Part shown: positions 1 to 8,274 of the stretch, piece after piece | How the letters are laid out: each line of letters opens with the position of its first letter | Position numbering within the stretch: the stretch's first letter is position 1 | Assembly (NCBI GenBank): GCA_004193285.1 | Contig: SECP01000019.1 | Coordinates: 62,001-126,000, forward strand | Length of the DNA stretch: 64,000 nucleotides | Reading direction: 5' to 3' | From: Myxococcales bacterium | GTDB lineage: Bacteria > Myxococcota_A > Polyangia > Polyangiales > Polyangiaceae | The notes under the pieces: generated by a model | Databases searched by the model: none | The model's input: only the letters and a program-made list of their open reading frames with translations | Told to the model about the DNA's origin: nothing | Translations under genes and position numbers: made by a program

Positions 1-648
1 GCAAAGCCCGGTGCCGGTGCGGACGCGGCGGGCCAGGGCGGAAGCGCCTCCGCCGGGGAAGCCGGCGCTGCCGCCGGTAGCAGCGGCAGCGTCGCTAGCG
101 GTGGCGGAGGAGCTGGCGGCAGCGGCGGCGCTCCTCCGAATCCGGACCCCATCACGGTGCAGCTTCGGGACATAGCAGACGCGAGCGTGGTGTCGTGTCA
201 CCCGACAGAGAATTTCGGCGCTGAGCCGAGCCTGACCGTCGACGCGTCCGGGAGCGGCATCGGCGTTTGCGTGAACCAAGCGCTGTTCGGGTTCCCGCTC
301 ACGGCGCTGCCGAGCGGCTCGAAGGTGCAAGAGGCCAAGCTCACGCTGCACTGCGTGGACGCGGGCGACGCGGTGAGCTTTTCTTACGTGAACGAGGCTT
401 GGCAAGAAGCTGCCGTGCGGTGGCTGCAGCGGCCGGAGCTGGGAGCAGCGCTCGGGAGCATCACTTGCTCGCAGTCCGGCCCCATCGAGCTGGAGCTCAC
501 GAGCGCCGTCCAAGCCTGGCTGTCCGGCGAGCACGCGCCCCATGGCATTTACCTGACCACCAAGGGCACGAACGGGACTGACTTCGCCACCAGCGAGGCC
601 AAAAACGAGGCCAATCGGCCCGTGCTCCGCGTCACCTACACGCAGTGA
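1..648 (+). CDS. DNRLRE-domain secreted protein, 3' part only
   Basis: The frame is open from the first base of the window, so the start and any signal peptide lie upstream. The first ~48 visible residues are an Ala/Gly/Ser-rich linker, the kind that follows the lipid cysteine in other lipoproteins of this window. From about position 157 the product resembles a DNRLRE beta-sandwich: an IADASV...PTENFGAEPSL opening, a LFGFPL strand, VQEAKLTLHC, a central Trp-containing strand, and a closing FATSEAKNEANRPVLRVTY. Such domains are usually found on exported or surface proteins of unknown ligand. A GTG at 157 is in frame but would remove the linker, so I treat it as internal. The domain family is a recognition by pattern; the substrate is unknown. 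Confidence 0.75.
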   Translation, partial: AKPGAGADAAGQGGSASAGEAGAAAGSSGSVASGGGGAGGSGGAPPNPDPITVQLRDIADASVVSCHPTENFGAEPSLTVDASGSGIGVCVNQALFGFPLTALPSGSKVQEAKLTLHCVDAGDAVSFSYVNEAWQEAAVRWLQRPELGAALGSITCSQSGPIELELTSAVQAWLSGEHAPHGIYLTTKGTNGTDFATSEAKNEANRPVLRVTYTQ

Positions 649-660
649 CGGCGGCGACGC

Positions 661-1308
661 CTAACGCGGCTCTCGCCGCGAAGGCCGGGCGCGCGAAACC
701 CAGGGGTTGCCCAGCTCGAAGAAGCGCCACGGTTTGTCGGCCCAAGCTTCTGCGTAGTCGACGCCAATACGTGGGGAGCGACCCAGCTTCGGTCGCGCTC
801 CGCCGACGTCGCTGAGGAAGAGCGAGCCTTGCGTCAAATCCAAGCCGTAGTGTCGACGGTCGACCCCGAAGGCCTGACACAGCTTGCCAGGGCCGTTGCA
901 CAGGTTGACGTGCTGAGCCGGCAAGCCGCGCCGCGCCGCCATCAGCTCTTGGCCCAGTATCGGTTGAGCCGCTCGCAACAGCACCGCGTGCGGCGCTCCC
1001 TCGCGCGTCGTGACCAGGTTGAGGTGCCAATGCATGCCGTACACGAAGAAGACGTACGCGTAGCCCGGGGGGCCGAACATCGCTTCCGTTCGAAGCGTGC
1101 GGCGACCACCAAACGAATGCGCCGCGCGATCTTCGGGTCCTCGGTACGCCTCGGCTTCGACGATCCGCCCCGCGACGAGCCCCTCCGGAGAGTCGTGCAC
1201 CAGCACCTTGCCGATCACGTCCTTGGCGACGGTCAGCACCGGGCGCGCGTAGAAGTCCCGCGGAAGTGGCTCAAAACCCGAGCGCGCGGCCGATTTGGTA
1301 GACGGCAA
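661..1308 (-). CDS. DNA-3-methyladenine (alkyladenine) glycosylase, AAG/MPG family
   Basis: Base-excision repair enzyme that removes alkylated purines from DNA. The 215-residue product carries the family opening LPRDFYARP (residues 15-23) and the active-site stretch VEAEAYRGPEDRAAHSF, where E53 aligns with the catalytic glutamate and Y55 and H64 with the base-stacking residues of human AAG. YAYVFFVYGMHWHLNLVT and NLCNGPGKLCQA are also typical. The start is a TTG inside the last codons of feoB, giving a 38-nt same-strand overlap. A start much further in would lose LPRDFY, so TTG at 1308 is preferred. It is probably co-transcribed with feoAB. Damage repair next to iron import is suggestive but may be only positional. 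Confidence 0.9.
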   Translation of the reverse strand: MPSTKSAARSGFEPLPRDFYARPVLTVAKDVIGKVLVHDSPEGLVAGRIVEAEAYRGPEDRAAHSFGGRRTLRTEAMFGPPGYAYVFFVYGMHWHLNLVTTREGAPHAVLLRAAQPILGQELMAARRGLPAQHVNLCNGPGKLCQAFGVDRRHYGLDLTQGSLFLSDVGGARPKLGRSPRIGVDYAEAWADKPWRFFELGNPWVSRARPSRREPR

Positions 1309-3448
1309 GACTCAGCACATAGGCGAGGCCGGTCATGTACGCAAACATGAAGGCGGGCCAGCGGTACGTCTTCGTCTCTCGCTTGACCGTGGCCAAAGTG
1401 CTCATGCACTGGCAAGAGATCGCGAAGAAGACGAGCAGCGACAAGCCCATGAGCGGCGTGTACGCAGGCTTGCCGTCCGCCCCCTTCTCGGAGCGCAGCC
1501 GCTCGCGCAGCGGCGCGCCGTCATCCCCCGTGTCGTCGATGCCGTAGACCAAGCCGAGGGTGGCCACGAACACTTCGCGGGCCGCGAAGGCGCCGATCAA
1601 CCCGACCCCAATCTTCCAGTCGAAGCCGAGCGGCTTCAGCACCGGCTCGATGGCGTGGCCCAGCCGCCCGCCGTAGCTCTCTGCGATGGGGCTCGGGGCG
1701 CTCACTTGTGCGGCCGCGTTGCTTCCCGCCGGCTCGCCCGCGGTCGGCGGGTCCGCGCGGGGGAACGAGAGGAGAACCCACAGCGCCACCGTGCACGCCA
1801 AAATCACGGTGCCCGCCTCCTTGAGGAACGTGGCTGCGCGCTCGCCCATCATCTTCAGCGTGCCGGTCAGGCTGGGGACGCGGTAGGGCGGCAGCTCCAA
1901 AATGAGCGGCACGCGACGGCCCTTGACGACCGTCCTCCCGAGCACGCCCGCTGCGAGCAAGGTGATGACCGTCGCGAACAGGTACATGCCCACCATCATC
2001 AACCCCTGCACGGGGAGAACGCCGGCTACGCGTGAGGGTGGAAAGAGCGCCGCGATGATCAGGGTGTACACGGGCAGCCGCGCCGAGCAGGTCATGAGCG
2101 GGATGACGAGCATCGTCAGCAGTCGGTCCCGCTGCCGCTCCATGGTGCGAGTGGCGAGGATGGCCGGCACCGCGCACGCGAAGCCGCTCAGCATCGGCAC
2201 GAAGGCGCGCCCGTGCAGGCCCAAGCTGCGCATGATGCGATCCATCAGGTAGGCGACGCGCGCCATGTACCCCGAGTCCTCCAGCAGCCCCACGAAGAAG
2301 AACAGCATCAAAATCTGCGGCAGGAACACGAGCACGTTCCCCACGCCGCTGATCAGACCCTGGGTGAGGAAGTCCCGAAAAATGCCGGGGGGGAGCGCAC
2401 CCTCCACGGCCGCGTTCACCCACCCGAACGCGCCTTCTATCAGTGAGATGAACGGGTCCGACCAGGAGAACAGCGACTGGAACACCACGAGCATGACGGC
2501 CACGAACAGCGCGAAGCCCCACACGGGGTGAAGCAGCAGGCGGTCCGCGCGCTCGGAGAGCTGGCGCTTCTTGGGGTGACGGTCGAGCCTTCGGTACAGC
2601 TCCGGCAGGTGCTGGTCGATGAACGCGTACCGTGCGGCGATGACCTCATGGTCCAGATCTCGCCCGCTCGCGGCGCGAATCGCGAGCGTGCTGCGCCTCA
2701 GCTCCGGATCGATGTCGGTGAGCTCGTCGTCTTCATCCAAGCTGGTGAGCGCCCACAGCGACACCGCGCGCGCGCGCGAAGGTGGCTCTCGCAGCTCGAG
2801 CGGCAGCGCCTGGCCTAGCCGCTCCGCGTCCGCCAAGAGCTCCGCCGAATAGGCGATGGACAGCCGCGGCACCGGGCGCTCCACGAGCGCGCGCTCCATG
2901 GTGGCGAGCAGCTCCGACATGCCGCTGCCGCGCCGCGCGCTGAGGGCGACGCAGGGCACGCCGAGCAGCTCCGAAATGGCGGCGGTGTTCGGCGGATTGT
3001 CGCCCGCCTCGTCGATCATGTTCAGCGCGACGACGAGCGGAAGACCGAGCTCGGCGAGCTGCACCGCGAGGTAAAGGTTCCGCGCCAGCTGGGTCGCGTC
3101 CGCGACGAACACGCATAAATCCGGCTTCGGAAACGCGCCGTGGCCGAGCACCGCCCACAGCGCGATCTGCTCCTCGGCCGAGCGCGCGCTGAGCGAGTAC
3201 GTCCCCGGCAGGTCCACGACCTCCGCTTGGCGGTTGCCGTCCAACCGGGACATGCCGCTGCGGCGCTCCACCGTCACCCCGGGGTAGTTGCCGATGCGCG
3301 CGTTCTGACCGGTGAGACGGTTGAACAGGGTCGTCTTCCCCGTGTTGGGGTTACCGACGAGCAGCACCAGGGGGCGCTCACCCGCCTTGGCGCTCACGGC
3401 AGGGGAGGGCGCGGGGGCTACGTCGTGGCAGTGGGAAGCGCTGGACAA
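1271..3448 (-). CDS. feoB: Ferrous iron transport protein B (GTP-binding permease)
   Basis: Inner-membrane Fe(II) importer with a cytosolic G-domain. The 725-residue product has G1 GNPNTGKTT (residues 32-40), a G3-type VDLPGTYSL (from 78) and G4 NMID (143-146), then a helical spacer and a polytopic membrane region with the two Gate/nucleoside-recognition segments (for example VFLPQILMLFFFVGLLEDSGYMA). Near the C-terminus FAISCQCMSTLA supplies cysteines as in other FeoB proteins. The N-terminus HCHDV is a possible metal-binding tail. The start is TTG, 9 nt after feoA; a GTG at about residue 18 is an alternative. It forms an operon with feoA upstream and the glycosylase downstream. Confidence 0.96.
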   Translation of the reverse strand: MSSASHCHDVAPAPSPAVSAKAGERPLVLLVGNPNTGKTTLFNRLTGQNARIGNYPGVTVERRSGMSRLDGNRQAEVVDLPGTYSLSARSAEEQIALWAVLGHGAFPKPDLCVFVADATQLARNLYLAVQLAELGLPLVVALNMIDEAGDNPPNTAAISELLGVPCVALSARRGSGMSELLATMERALVERPVPRLSIAYSAELLADAERLGQALPLELREPPSRARAVSLWALTSLDEDDELTDIDPELRRSTLAIRAASGRDLDHEVIAARYAFIDQHLPELYRRLDRHPKKRQLSERADRLLLHPVWGFALFVAVMLVVFQSLFSWSDPFISLIEGAFGWVNAAVEGALPPGIFRDFLTQGLISGVGNVLVFLPQILMLFFFVGLLEDSGYMARVAYLMDRIMRSLGLHGRAFVPMLSGFACAVPAILATRTMERQRDRLLTMLVIPLMTCSARLPVYTLIIAALFPPSRVAGVLPVQGLMMVGMYLFATVITLLAAGVLGRTVVKGRRVPLILELPPYRVPSLTGTLKMMGERAATFLKEAGTVILACTVALWVLLSFPRADPPTAGEPAGSNAAAQVSAPSPIAESYGGRLGHAIEPVLKPLGFDWKIGVGLIGAFAAREVFVATLGLVYGIDDTGDDGAPLRERLRSEKGADGKPAYTPLMGLSLLVFFAISCQCMSTLATVKRETKTYRWPAFMFAYMTGLAYVLSLAVYQIGRALGF

Positions 3449-3457
3449 CGGTGCTGC

Positions 3458-3751
3458 TCAGACCCCGAGGTCCGGCTCCAGGCCCACCGCTTTGGGCAAC
3501 GACTTTTCCGGGCTCGCCGCACTCTCCTTGACCACCTCGATGATGCTGGCCTCGGCCTTGCGGATCGAAAGGCTCGCTCCGCGCACCAGCAGCTCGACCG
3601 GGTCCCCGAGCGGTGCGACCCGCAGGAGCTCCACCCGCGTTCCCGGAACCAGGCCCAGCTCCATGAGGCGACGGCGGAACGAGCTCTGCCCGGCCACCTT
3701 CACGACCTCCACGATCTGACCTGGCTTGATCTCGGAAAGCACCATGGGCAC
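3458..3751 (-). CDS. feoA: Ferrous iron transport protein A
   Basis: Small cytosolic SH3-like partner of FeoB, 97 residues. The first ~75 residues show the FeoA pattern: L-x-x-IKPGQ, VVKVAG, RRRLMELGLVPGTRVELLRVAPLGDPVELLVRG and LSIRKAEAS. A ~20-residue tail after the domain has no recognisable motif. It precedes feoB by 9 nt, the standard order, and is the first gene of the operon. Its ATG start lies about 22 nt from a Fur-like palindrome, so iron-responsive repression is likely. Confidence 0.93.
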   Translation of the reverse strand: MPMVLSEIKPGQIVEVVKVAGQSSFRRRLMELGLVPGTRVELLRVAPLGDPVELLVRGASLSIRKAEASIIEVVKESAASPEKSLPKAVGLEPDLGV

Positions 3752-3772
3752 GGCTCGATCAGCCTAGCGGAT

Positions 3773-3787
3773 TGAAAACGAGTTTCA
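3773..3787 (-). promoter_or_regulatory. Candidate Fur box upstream of feoA
   Basis: TGAAAACGAGTTTCA is an interrupted palindrome matching the 7-1-7 Fur consensus TGATAATNATTATCA at 10 of 14 defined positions. It lies 22-36 nt before the feoA start, in a short AT-rich stretch unlike the surrounding GC-rich DNA. A second GAAATTTTC palindrome follows around 3798. Binding is inferred from motif and context only. Confidence 0.45.
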
Positions 3788-3827
3788 AATTCAGCGGTGA
3801 AATTTTCGCAAATTGCCGCGACATCGC

Positions 3828-4772
3828 TCAGCCCAAGCGCCCCTTCGCCTCACGAACGCTCTTGCCGAGCGCGAGGGCATCCGTGCTCTCGGGTAGCACC
3901 CGCAGCACCTCCGTGAGCGCCTCGAGCATGTCTCGAGCGCTTCGGAAACGCCGCGCGGGGTCTTTCTCCAGGACGCGGTGCACGGCGCTCGCGAGCGCCA
4001 TCGGCAAGTTCTTACGCTTCAAGGTGAGCAGGGGCACCTTGGCCTCACGAATCTGCGCGACCACGTCTACGTCCGTCCCGGCGTTGAACAGGCGCTCGCC
4101 GGTGAGCGCTTCCCACAGCACGATGCCCACGCTGAACAGATCCGTCGCGGGGCTGGGTGCGTCCCCGCCGATCAGCTCGGGAGCGATGTAGGAGAGCTTG
4201 CCCTTCACGATGTTCGGGCGCGTCATCCGTGCGCGATCCATCGCGCGGGCGAGCCCGAAGTCCGCGAGCTTCACGATGCCGCTGAGGTCCAGCAAGATGT
4301 TCGGCGGAGTCACGTCCCGATGCAGGATGGGGGACGCGTTGCCGTCCGGATCCTTGCGGCCGTGCGCCGCCTCCAGCCCGCGCAGCATCTCGATGCCGAT
4401 CGCCGCCACCAGCGGCCACGGCGTCTCCCGGCCCGCCTTCTCGAAATGGCTCTTCACCCATTGGCCGAGGTGCAGCCCATTCACGAGCTCGGTGACCAGA
4501 AAGTGATGGCCCGCTTCGTCCTGACCGAAGTCGAAGACTTGCACGATGTTCGGGTGATTGAGCAGGGCCCCGACGCGGGCCTCCTCCACGAACATCTCCA
4601 CGACCTCGGCGAAGCCGATGACCTGGCTATCGATGCGCTTGATCGCGACCGGCCGCGCGAAACCGCTCGCCCCGTGCGCGATACCTCGCCAAACCACGGC
4701 CATTCCACCTCGGCCCAGCTGCTCGATGAGCTCGTATTTTCCGGCGAGCACTCGCCCGGGCTGGTCCGTCAT
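3828..4772 (-). CDS. Ser/Thr protein kinase, single kinase domain
   Basis: A 314-residue protein that is essentially one Hanks-type kinase domain. It has the glycine loop LGRGGMAVV (from residue 19), the VAIK lysine K45, a catalytic loop HRDVTPPN (151-158), DFG (171-173) and a SYIAPE segment. The lysine expected two residues after the catalytic aspartate is threonine here (T155). Kinases with HRDVS/T instead of HRDxK are common in myxobacteria, so this need not mean loss of activity. There is no membrane segment or sensor domain, only a ~35-residue tail. It lies 52 nt after the MocR gene on the same strand. The substrate is unknown. Confidence 0.9.
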   Translation of the reverse strand: MTDQPGRVLAGKYELIEQLGRGGMAVVWRGIAHGASGFARPVAIKRIDSQVIGFAEVVEMFVEEARVGALLNHPNIVQVFDFGQDEAGHHFLVTELVNGLHLGQWVKSHFEKAGRETPWPLVAAIGIEMLRGLEAAHGRKDPDGNASPILHRDVTPPNILLDLSGIVKLADFGLARAMDRARMTRPNIVKGKLSYIAPELIGGDAPSPATDLFSVGIVLWEALTGERLFNAGTDVDVVAQIREAKVPLLTLKRKNLPMALASAVHRVLEKDPARRFRSARDMLEALTEVLRVLPESTDALALGKSVREAKGRLG

Positions 4773-4824
4773 CTTCTCGCAGCGTCTCCTCGAAGGGCCT
4801 CGAGCGTCAAGGGCCGCCGTGGGG

Positions 4825-6258
4825 CTACGCGCTCTGCTCCTTGACGATCTCCGCCAGCACTTCGAGCGAGTGCTCGATGCGCTCCGACCACACCACGCCC
4901 GCGTTGAGCCGGAGGTGATTTTCGAAGCGCCCGCCTGCCGAGAAGATGGGCCCCGGCGCGACCGAGATGCCGCGTTCCAGGGCCCGGCGCTGAATGGCGA
5001 ACGCGGACACGCGCCCGGGCAGCTCCACCCAAACCACGTAGCCGCCGCGCGGCGCGCTCACCCGCGTGCCAGCGGGAAAATGCCGCGCGATGGCCTCGCG
5101 AGTCTTCTCCACCTGCACCGATAGCAGGCGCCGCGTCTTGCGGAGGTGCCGGTCGTAGCCGCCGCTCGCCAAGAACTCTGCGACCGCCATCTGCGTCATC
5201 GTCGGCGTGGCCACGGACTGAGTGAACTTGAGCCGCTCGACCGTGCTCTGGTAGCGACCGGCTGCGATCCACCCCACGCGGTAGCCCGCGGCGAGCGTCT
5301 TGGAAACCGAGCCCACGTAGAGCACGCGCCCGTCGCGATCCAGCGCCTTCAGCGGCGCGGGCCGCGAGCCGTCGAACAACATGTCGCCATAGACGTCGTC
5401 CTCGATGAACGGCACGTCGTGGCGCTCGAGCAAGCTCATCAGGCGCCGCTTGTTCTCGTCCGGCATCACCGACCCGAGCGGGTTCGACACGGTGGGCATG
5501 CCGAAGATGGCCTTGATACCGCCCGTCTTGAGCGCCACCTCCAGCGCGTCTAAATCCATGCCGGTGCGCGGGTGCATCGGGATTTCTAGGGCTTTGATGC
5601 CCATTTCCTCGATGAGCTGCATCACGCCGAAATAGGTCGGGCTTTCGATCGCGATCGTCTCACCCGGACGCACCACCGCGCGCAGGGCGATGTGCAGCGC
5701 CTCCATCGCGCCAACGGTGGTGACGAAATCGTCTTCACGCAGCGGCAGTCCAATCAGAACGGCGCGGCGCGCGAGCTGGCGACGCAGCGTCGAGAGCCCC
5801 GGCGGCGCGTCGTAATTGGCGGCCGCGGTCGACATCTCCCGCGAGATCTCGGACAAGATTCGGTTGAGCTTGGCGATGGGCAAGAGCTCGGCGGCCATGA
5901 CCGCGCTCCCGAGCGGCACGACGTTCGGATCGCGAATGGACGCGATGAGCGCCGCGACTGCGGCCGAAACCGTGATCTCGGACGGCACCGTGCTGCGGCG
6001 CGGTGTGCTCGGCTCGAGCAGCTCCGGGCCGCGCTCCCGGCGAACGAAGTGACCACTCTTGGGCCTCACCTCGACGAGGCCTTCGTTCTCGAGCTCGAAG
6101 TACGCTTGCAGCACCGTGGCCACGCTCACGCTTCGCTCGCGCGCCAGCCGGCGCACCGAAGGCAAGCGGTCGCCCGCGCGGAGCTGCCCCTTCGCAATGC
6201 TGGCTCCGAGGTCGTGGGCCAAACGCTCGTAGAGAGGGGACTCGGCGACGACAGCCAT
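4825..6258 (-). CDS. MocR-type transcription regulator (GntR wHTH + aminotransferase-like domain)
   Basis: The 477-residue product has an N-terminal GntR winged helix (residues ~8-75, including LPSVRRLARERSVSVATVLQAY) joined to a fold-type I aminotransferase-like domain. The PLP-binding features are present: N259 in TVSNP, the aspartates of EDDVY (287-288) and the Schiff-base lysine K320 in VGSVSKTLAAGYRVGW. MocR proteins usually act as PLP-responsive regulators of vitamin B6, GABA or amino-acid genes. A 10+10 bp inverted repeat lies only 10 nt before the ATG and probably mediates autoregulation. The adjacent gene on the other side, at 6554, encodes a lipoprotein, so the target pathway cannot be read from context. 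Confidence 0.92.
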   Translation of the reverse strand: MAVVAESPLYERLAHDLGASIAKGQLRAGDRLPSVRRLARERSVSVATVLQAYFELENEGLVEVRPKSGHFVRRERGPELLEPSTPRRSTVPSEITVSAAVAALIASIRDPNVVPLGSAVMAAELLPIAKLNRILSEISREMSTAAANYDAPPGLSTLRRQLARRAVLIGLPLREDDFVTTVGAMEALHIALRAVVRPGETIAIESPTYFGVMQLIEEMGIKALEIPMHPRTGMDLDALEVALKTGGIKAIFGMPTVSNPLGSVMPDENKRRLMSLLERHDVPFIEDDVYGDMLFDGSRPAPLKALDRDGRVLYVGSVSKTLAAGYRVGWIAAGRYQSTVERLKFTQSVATPTMTQMAVAEFLASGGYDRHLRKTRRLLSVQVEKTREAIARHFPAGTRVSAPRGGYVVWVELPGRVSAFAIQRRALERGISVAPGPIFSAGGRFENHLRLNAGVVWSERIEHSLEVLAEIVKEQSA

Positions 6259-6553
6259 GCTCAGCAGTGTACTGGTCGAACTGAGGAGTGACCAGTACAG
6301 TTTGGGGTGGTTTGGGGGAAAACACGGCGACGCTGTGCTGGTTCCGCTGCTGCGCTAGGCGGCTGTGGCGATCGGAGGAGGCGGAAGACGAGGTCCTCAC
6401 GAACTGGTGCGCGTTGCCTGCTCCGTGTCGGCTCCGCCCACTATTCACTCCGTTCGGCAGGAAATTACCTGCCGCGCGCGACTCCAGGATCGACTGCAGA
6501 GCACGCTGTGCTTCTGCTCCGGTCCGATCATTTCAACTTAGAAGGACACGAAT
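6259..6553. other. Intergenic region between mocR-type gene and lipoprotein gene
   Basis: Besides the operator-like repeat at 6268-6299, this 295-bp divergent spacer holds a hairpin with arms CGGCAGG (6455-6461) and CCTGCCG (6468-6474) around an AT loop, about 80 nt before the lipoprotein start. There is no T-run after the hairpin. The ribosome site AAGGA at 6542-6546 serves the gene at 6554. I see no credible small gene here. Confidence 0.5.
6268..6299. promoter_or_regulatory. Perfect inverted repeat, candidate MocR operator
   Basis: TGTACTGGTC (6268-6277) and GACCAGTACA (6290-6299) are exact reverse complements separated by 12 nt. The repeat starts 10 nt upstream of the MocR regulator ATG. 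ACTGGTC-type half-sites next to a divergently or self-controlled mocR gene are usual for the family. It could also affect the lipoprotein gene starting at 6554 on the other strand. Confidence 0.6.
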
Positions 6554-7198
6554 ATGACCATGAAGATGGGAACCTGGGCTCTGGGTTTGTTCACGATCGG
6601 TTGCGCCATCATCGTCTCGTGCGGCGGCTCGTCGGACGATGACGATGGGGACGGCTCGACCGCTGGGACCAGCTCCACTTCTGGCAGCAGTACCGGTGGC
6701 AGCTCCACCGCCGGCACTTCCTCGAGCGGAGGCAGCGGCGCCTCGGCGGGCACCAGCTCCGGCGGCACGGCCGCGGGTGGTATGGCCGCGGGCGGCAGCG
6801 AGGCTGGCGGCGCGCCGCCGAGCGGTGGCGGCGACGGGCCAGACTTCCCGGGCGGCGGCGAAGGCCCGACTTTCCCGGGCGCGGGCGGCGCCGGCAGCGA
6901 CGAGTGTCCGGCGACCGAGCCCGAAGCTGGCGAAGCTTGCACGCTGCCGCGACAGGTCGATTGCGACTACGCGGAGACGACGTGCAACTGCGTCCGCCAA
7001 GGTGGCCAAGGGCAGGGCATGCGAGTGTGGGAGTGCGGCGACGGCACGACCGACGGCGCCGGAGGGCAGGGCGGAGGCCCCGGCTTCGGCCAGGCGGAGT
7101 GCCCGGATGACGCGCAGGACGACGACGAGTGCACCGGTACCGGCCTTTGCACGGGCCAGCAGTGCTTCTGCGTCAACGACACCGTGAACTGCTTCTGA
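6554..7198 (+). CDS. Secreted lipoprotein with Gly/Ser linker and Cys-rich C-terminus
   Basis: A 214-residue predicted lipoprotein. The signal peptide ends in IIVSC with the lipid cysteine at residue 23. It is followed by an Asp run and ~95 residues of Gly/Ser/Ala/Thr repeats. The C-terminal ~95 residues hold about ten cysteines in short CxC and CxxxxxC spacings and several acidic stretches, suggesting a small disulfide-stabilised domain. AAGGA seven bases before the ATG fixes the start. No known enzyme motif is visible. The architecture is typical of myxobacterial surface lipoproteins; the function is unknown. Confidence 0.8.
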   Translation: MTMKMGTWALGLFTIGCAIIVSCGGSSDDDDGDGSTAGTSSTSGSSTGGSSTAGTSSSGGSGASAGTSSGGTAAGGMAAGGSEAGGAPPSGGGDGPDFPGGGEGPTFPGAGGAGSDECPATEPEAGEACTLPRQVDCDYAETTCNCVRQGGQGQGMRVWECGDGTTDGAGGQGGGPGFGQAECPDDAQDDDECTGTGLCTGQQCFCVNDTVNCF

Positions 7199-7205
7199 GC
7201 CGAGG

Positions 7206-8195
7206 TCAGGCGGTCAGCGTCTCGAAGCCGAGGTCCACCGCACGCTGAACGAGCGCGGAGTACTCCGCGTCGCCCTCGTGGTGACGCCACGCTCCGCGCT
7301 TTTTCGCGTCCTGCAGCGTCTCGCGCGCGCCGTCCTCGAAGGCGACGACGGGCTGAAACTCCGGCACCGCCGCCTTGGCTTTCGCGGAGCTGTAGGCGCC
7401 GTGGTAGCGCGTGACCTCGTGCAAGAACGCGAACCGCTGCGGGCCCTGCGCGACGACCCAGCCCGCAGGGGCGAGGACGAGCTTGGCCTCGGTGCCGAGC
7501 GCGCGGGCCGCCTCACGGTAGTAGTCGCGCCAGGTGAAGATGCGGTCGTGGGTGGCGTTGAAGGCTTCGCCGTACGTCTTCGGATTGCCGGCGGCGTAGG
7601 CGAACAGCCGCCCGACATCCGCGCGGTGCGTGGACTGCCACAGGCCGATGCCGTCGCCCGCGCACAGCACGGGGAGGCCATGCTCGACGCGGTCCCACAC
7701 CACGCTGTCGAACTCCATCTGATCGATGAGCGACGCCCCCGGCCCGTAGGTGTTGCTCGGCCGTAGGACGGTCGCCTTGAAGGCTCCCTCGGCCTGCGCG
7801 CGCTCGAAGCGGCGCTCGCACGTGAGCTTGTCACGCCCATAGTCACTGATGGGGCGCGGCGTCAGCGACTCGTCGATCACGCCGCTCGCGGGCGTTTCGA
7901 CCCCGTACGCGCACACCGAAGAGCAAAAGATGAGCTGCTCGATTTTTCCCGCAAACGCGTGGACGCACGCCTCCGCCTGCGCGGGCGTGAAGCACACCAT
8001 GTCGATCACGACGTCGAACCGCTCCGCACCGAGGTCGAGGGACACGTTGCGGTCGCCGTGAATGACGCGCACTCCCTCGACGCTCGCCGCGCGCTTTCCG
8101 CGGTTGAACAAGGTGACGTCCGCGCCGCGCTCCCGGAGGTGCGGCAAGATGCCGGTGCTGATGAGGCCGGTGCCTCCGATGATGAGTACCTTCAT
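7206..8195 (-). CDS. NAD-dependent epimerase/dehydratase family protein (extended SDR)
   Basis: The 329-residue product begins with the Rossmann motif MKVLIIGGTGLIS and has an extended-SDR active-site pattern: a serine run around SSVCAYG and SDYGRDK near residue 140, giving the catalytic Tyr and Lys. RPSNTYGPG and the downstream substrate-binding region also fit sugar-nucleotide epimerases or the atypical CSP41-like branch with GGTGLIS. The stop lies 8 bp from the end of the preceding lipoprotein gene in convergent orientation. The substrate cannot be assigned. Confidence 0.85.
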   Translation of the reverse strand: MKVLIIGGTGLISTGILPHLRERGADVTLFNRGKRAASVEGVRVIHGDRNVSLDLGAERFDVVIDMVCFTPAQAEACVHAFAGKIEQLIFCSSVCAYGVETPASGVIDESLTPRPISDYGRDKLTCERRFERAQAEGAFKATVLRPSNTYGPGASLIDQMEFDSVVWDRVEHGLPVLCAGDGIGLWQSTHRADVGRLFAYAAGNPKTYGEAFNATHDRIFTWRDYYREAARALGTEAKLVLAPAGWVVAQGPQRFAFLHEVTRYHGAYSSAKAKAAVPEFQPVVAFEDGARETLQDAKKRGAWRHHEGDAEYSALVQRAVDLGFETLTA

Positions 8196-8274
8196 TTTTT
8201 ATCGCTGCTGGCGCGGCCCGCCAAGGATGAGGCCGTGGCTTCTATCACGGATGTCGCGTAGCCTGACCGGCAGC

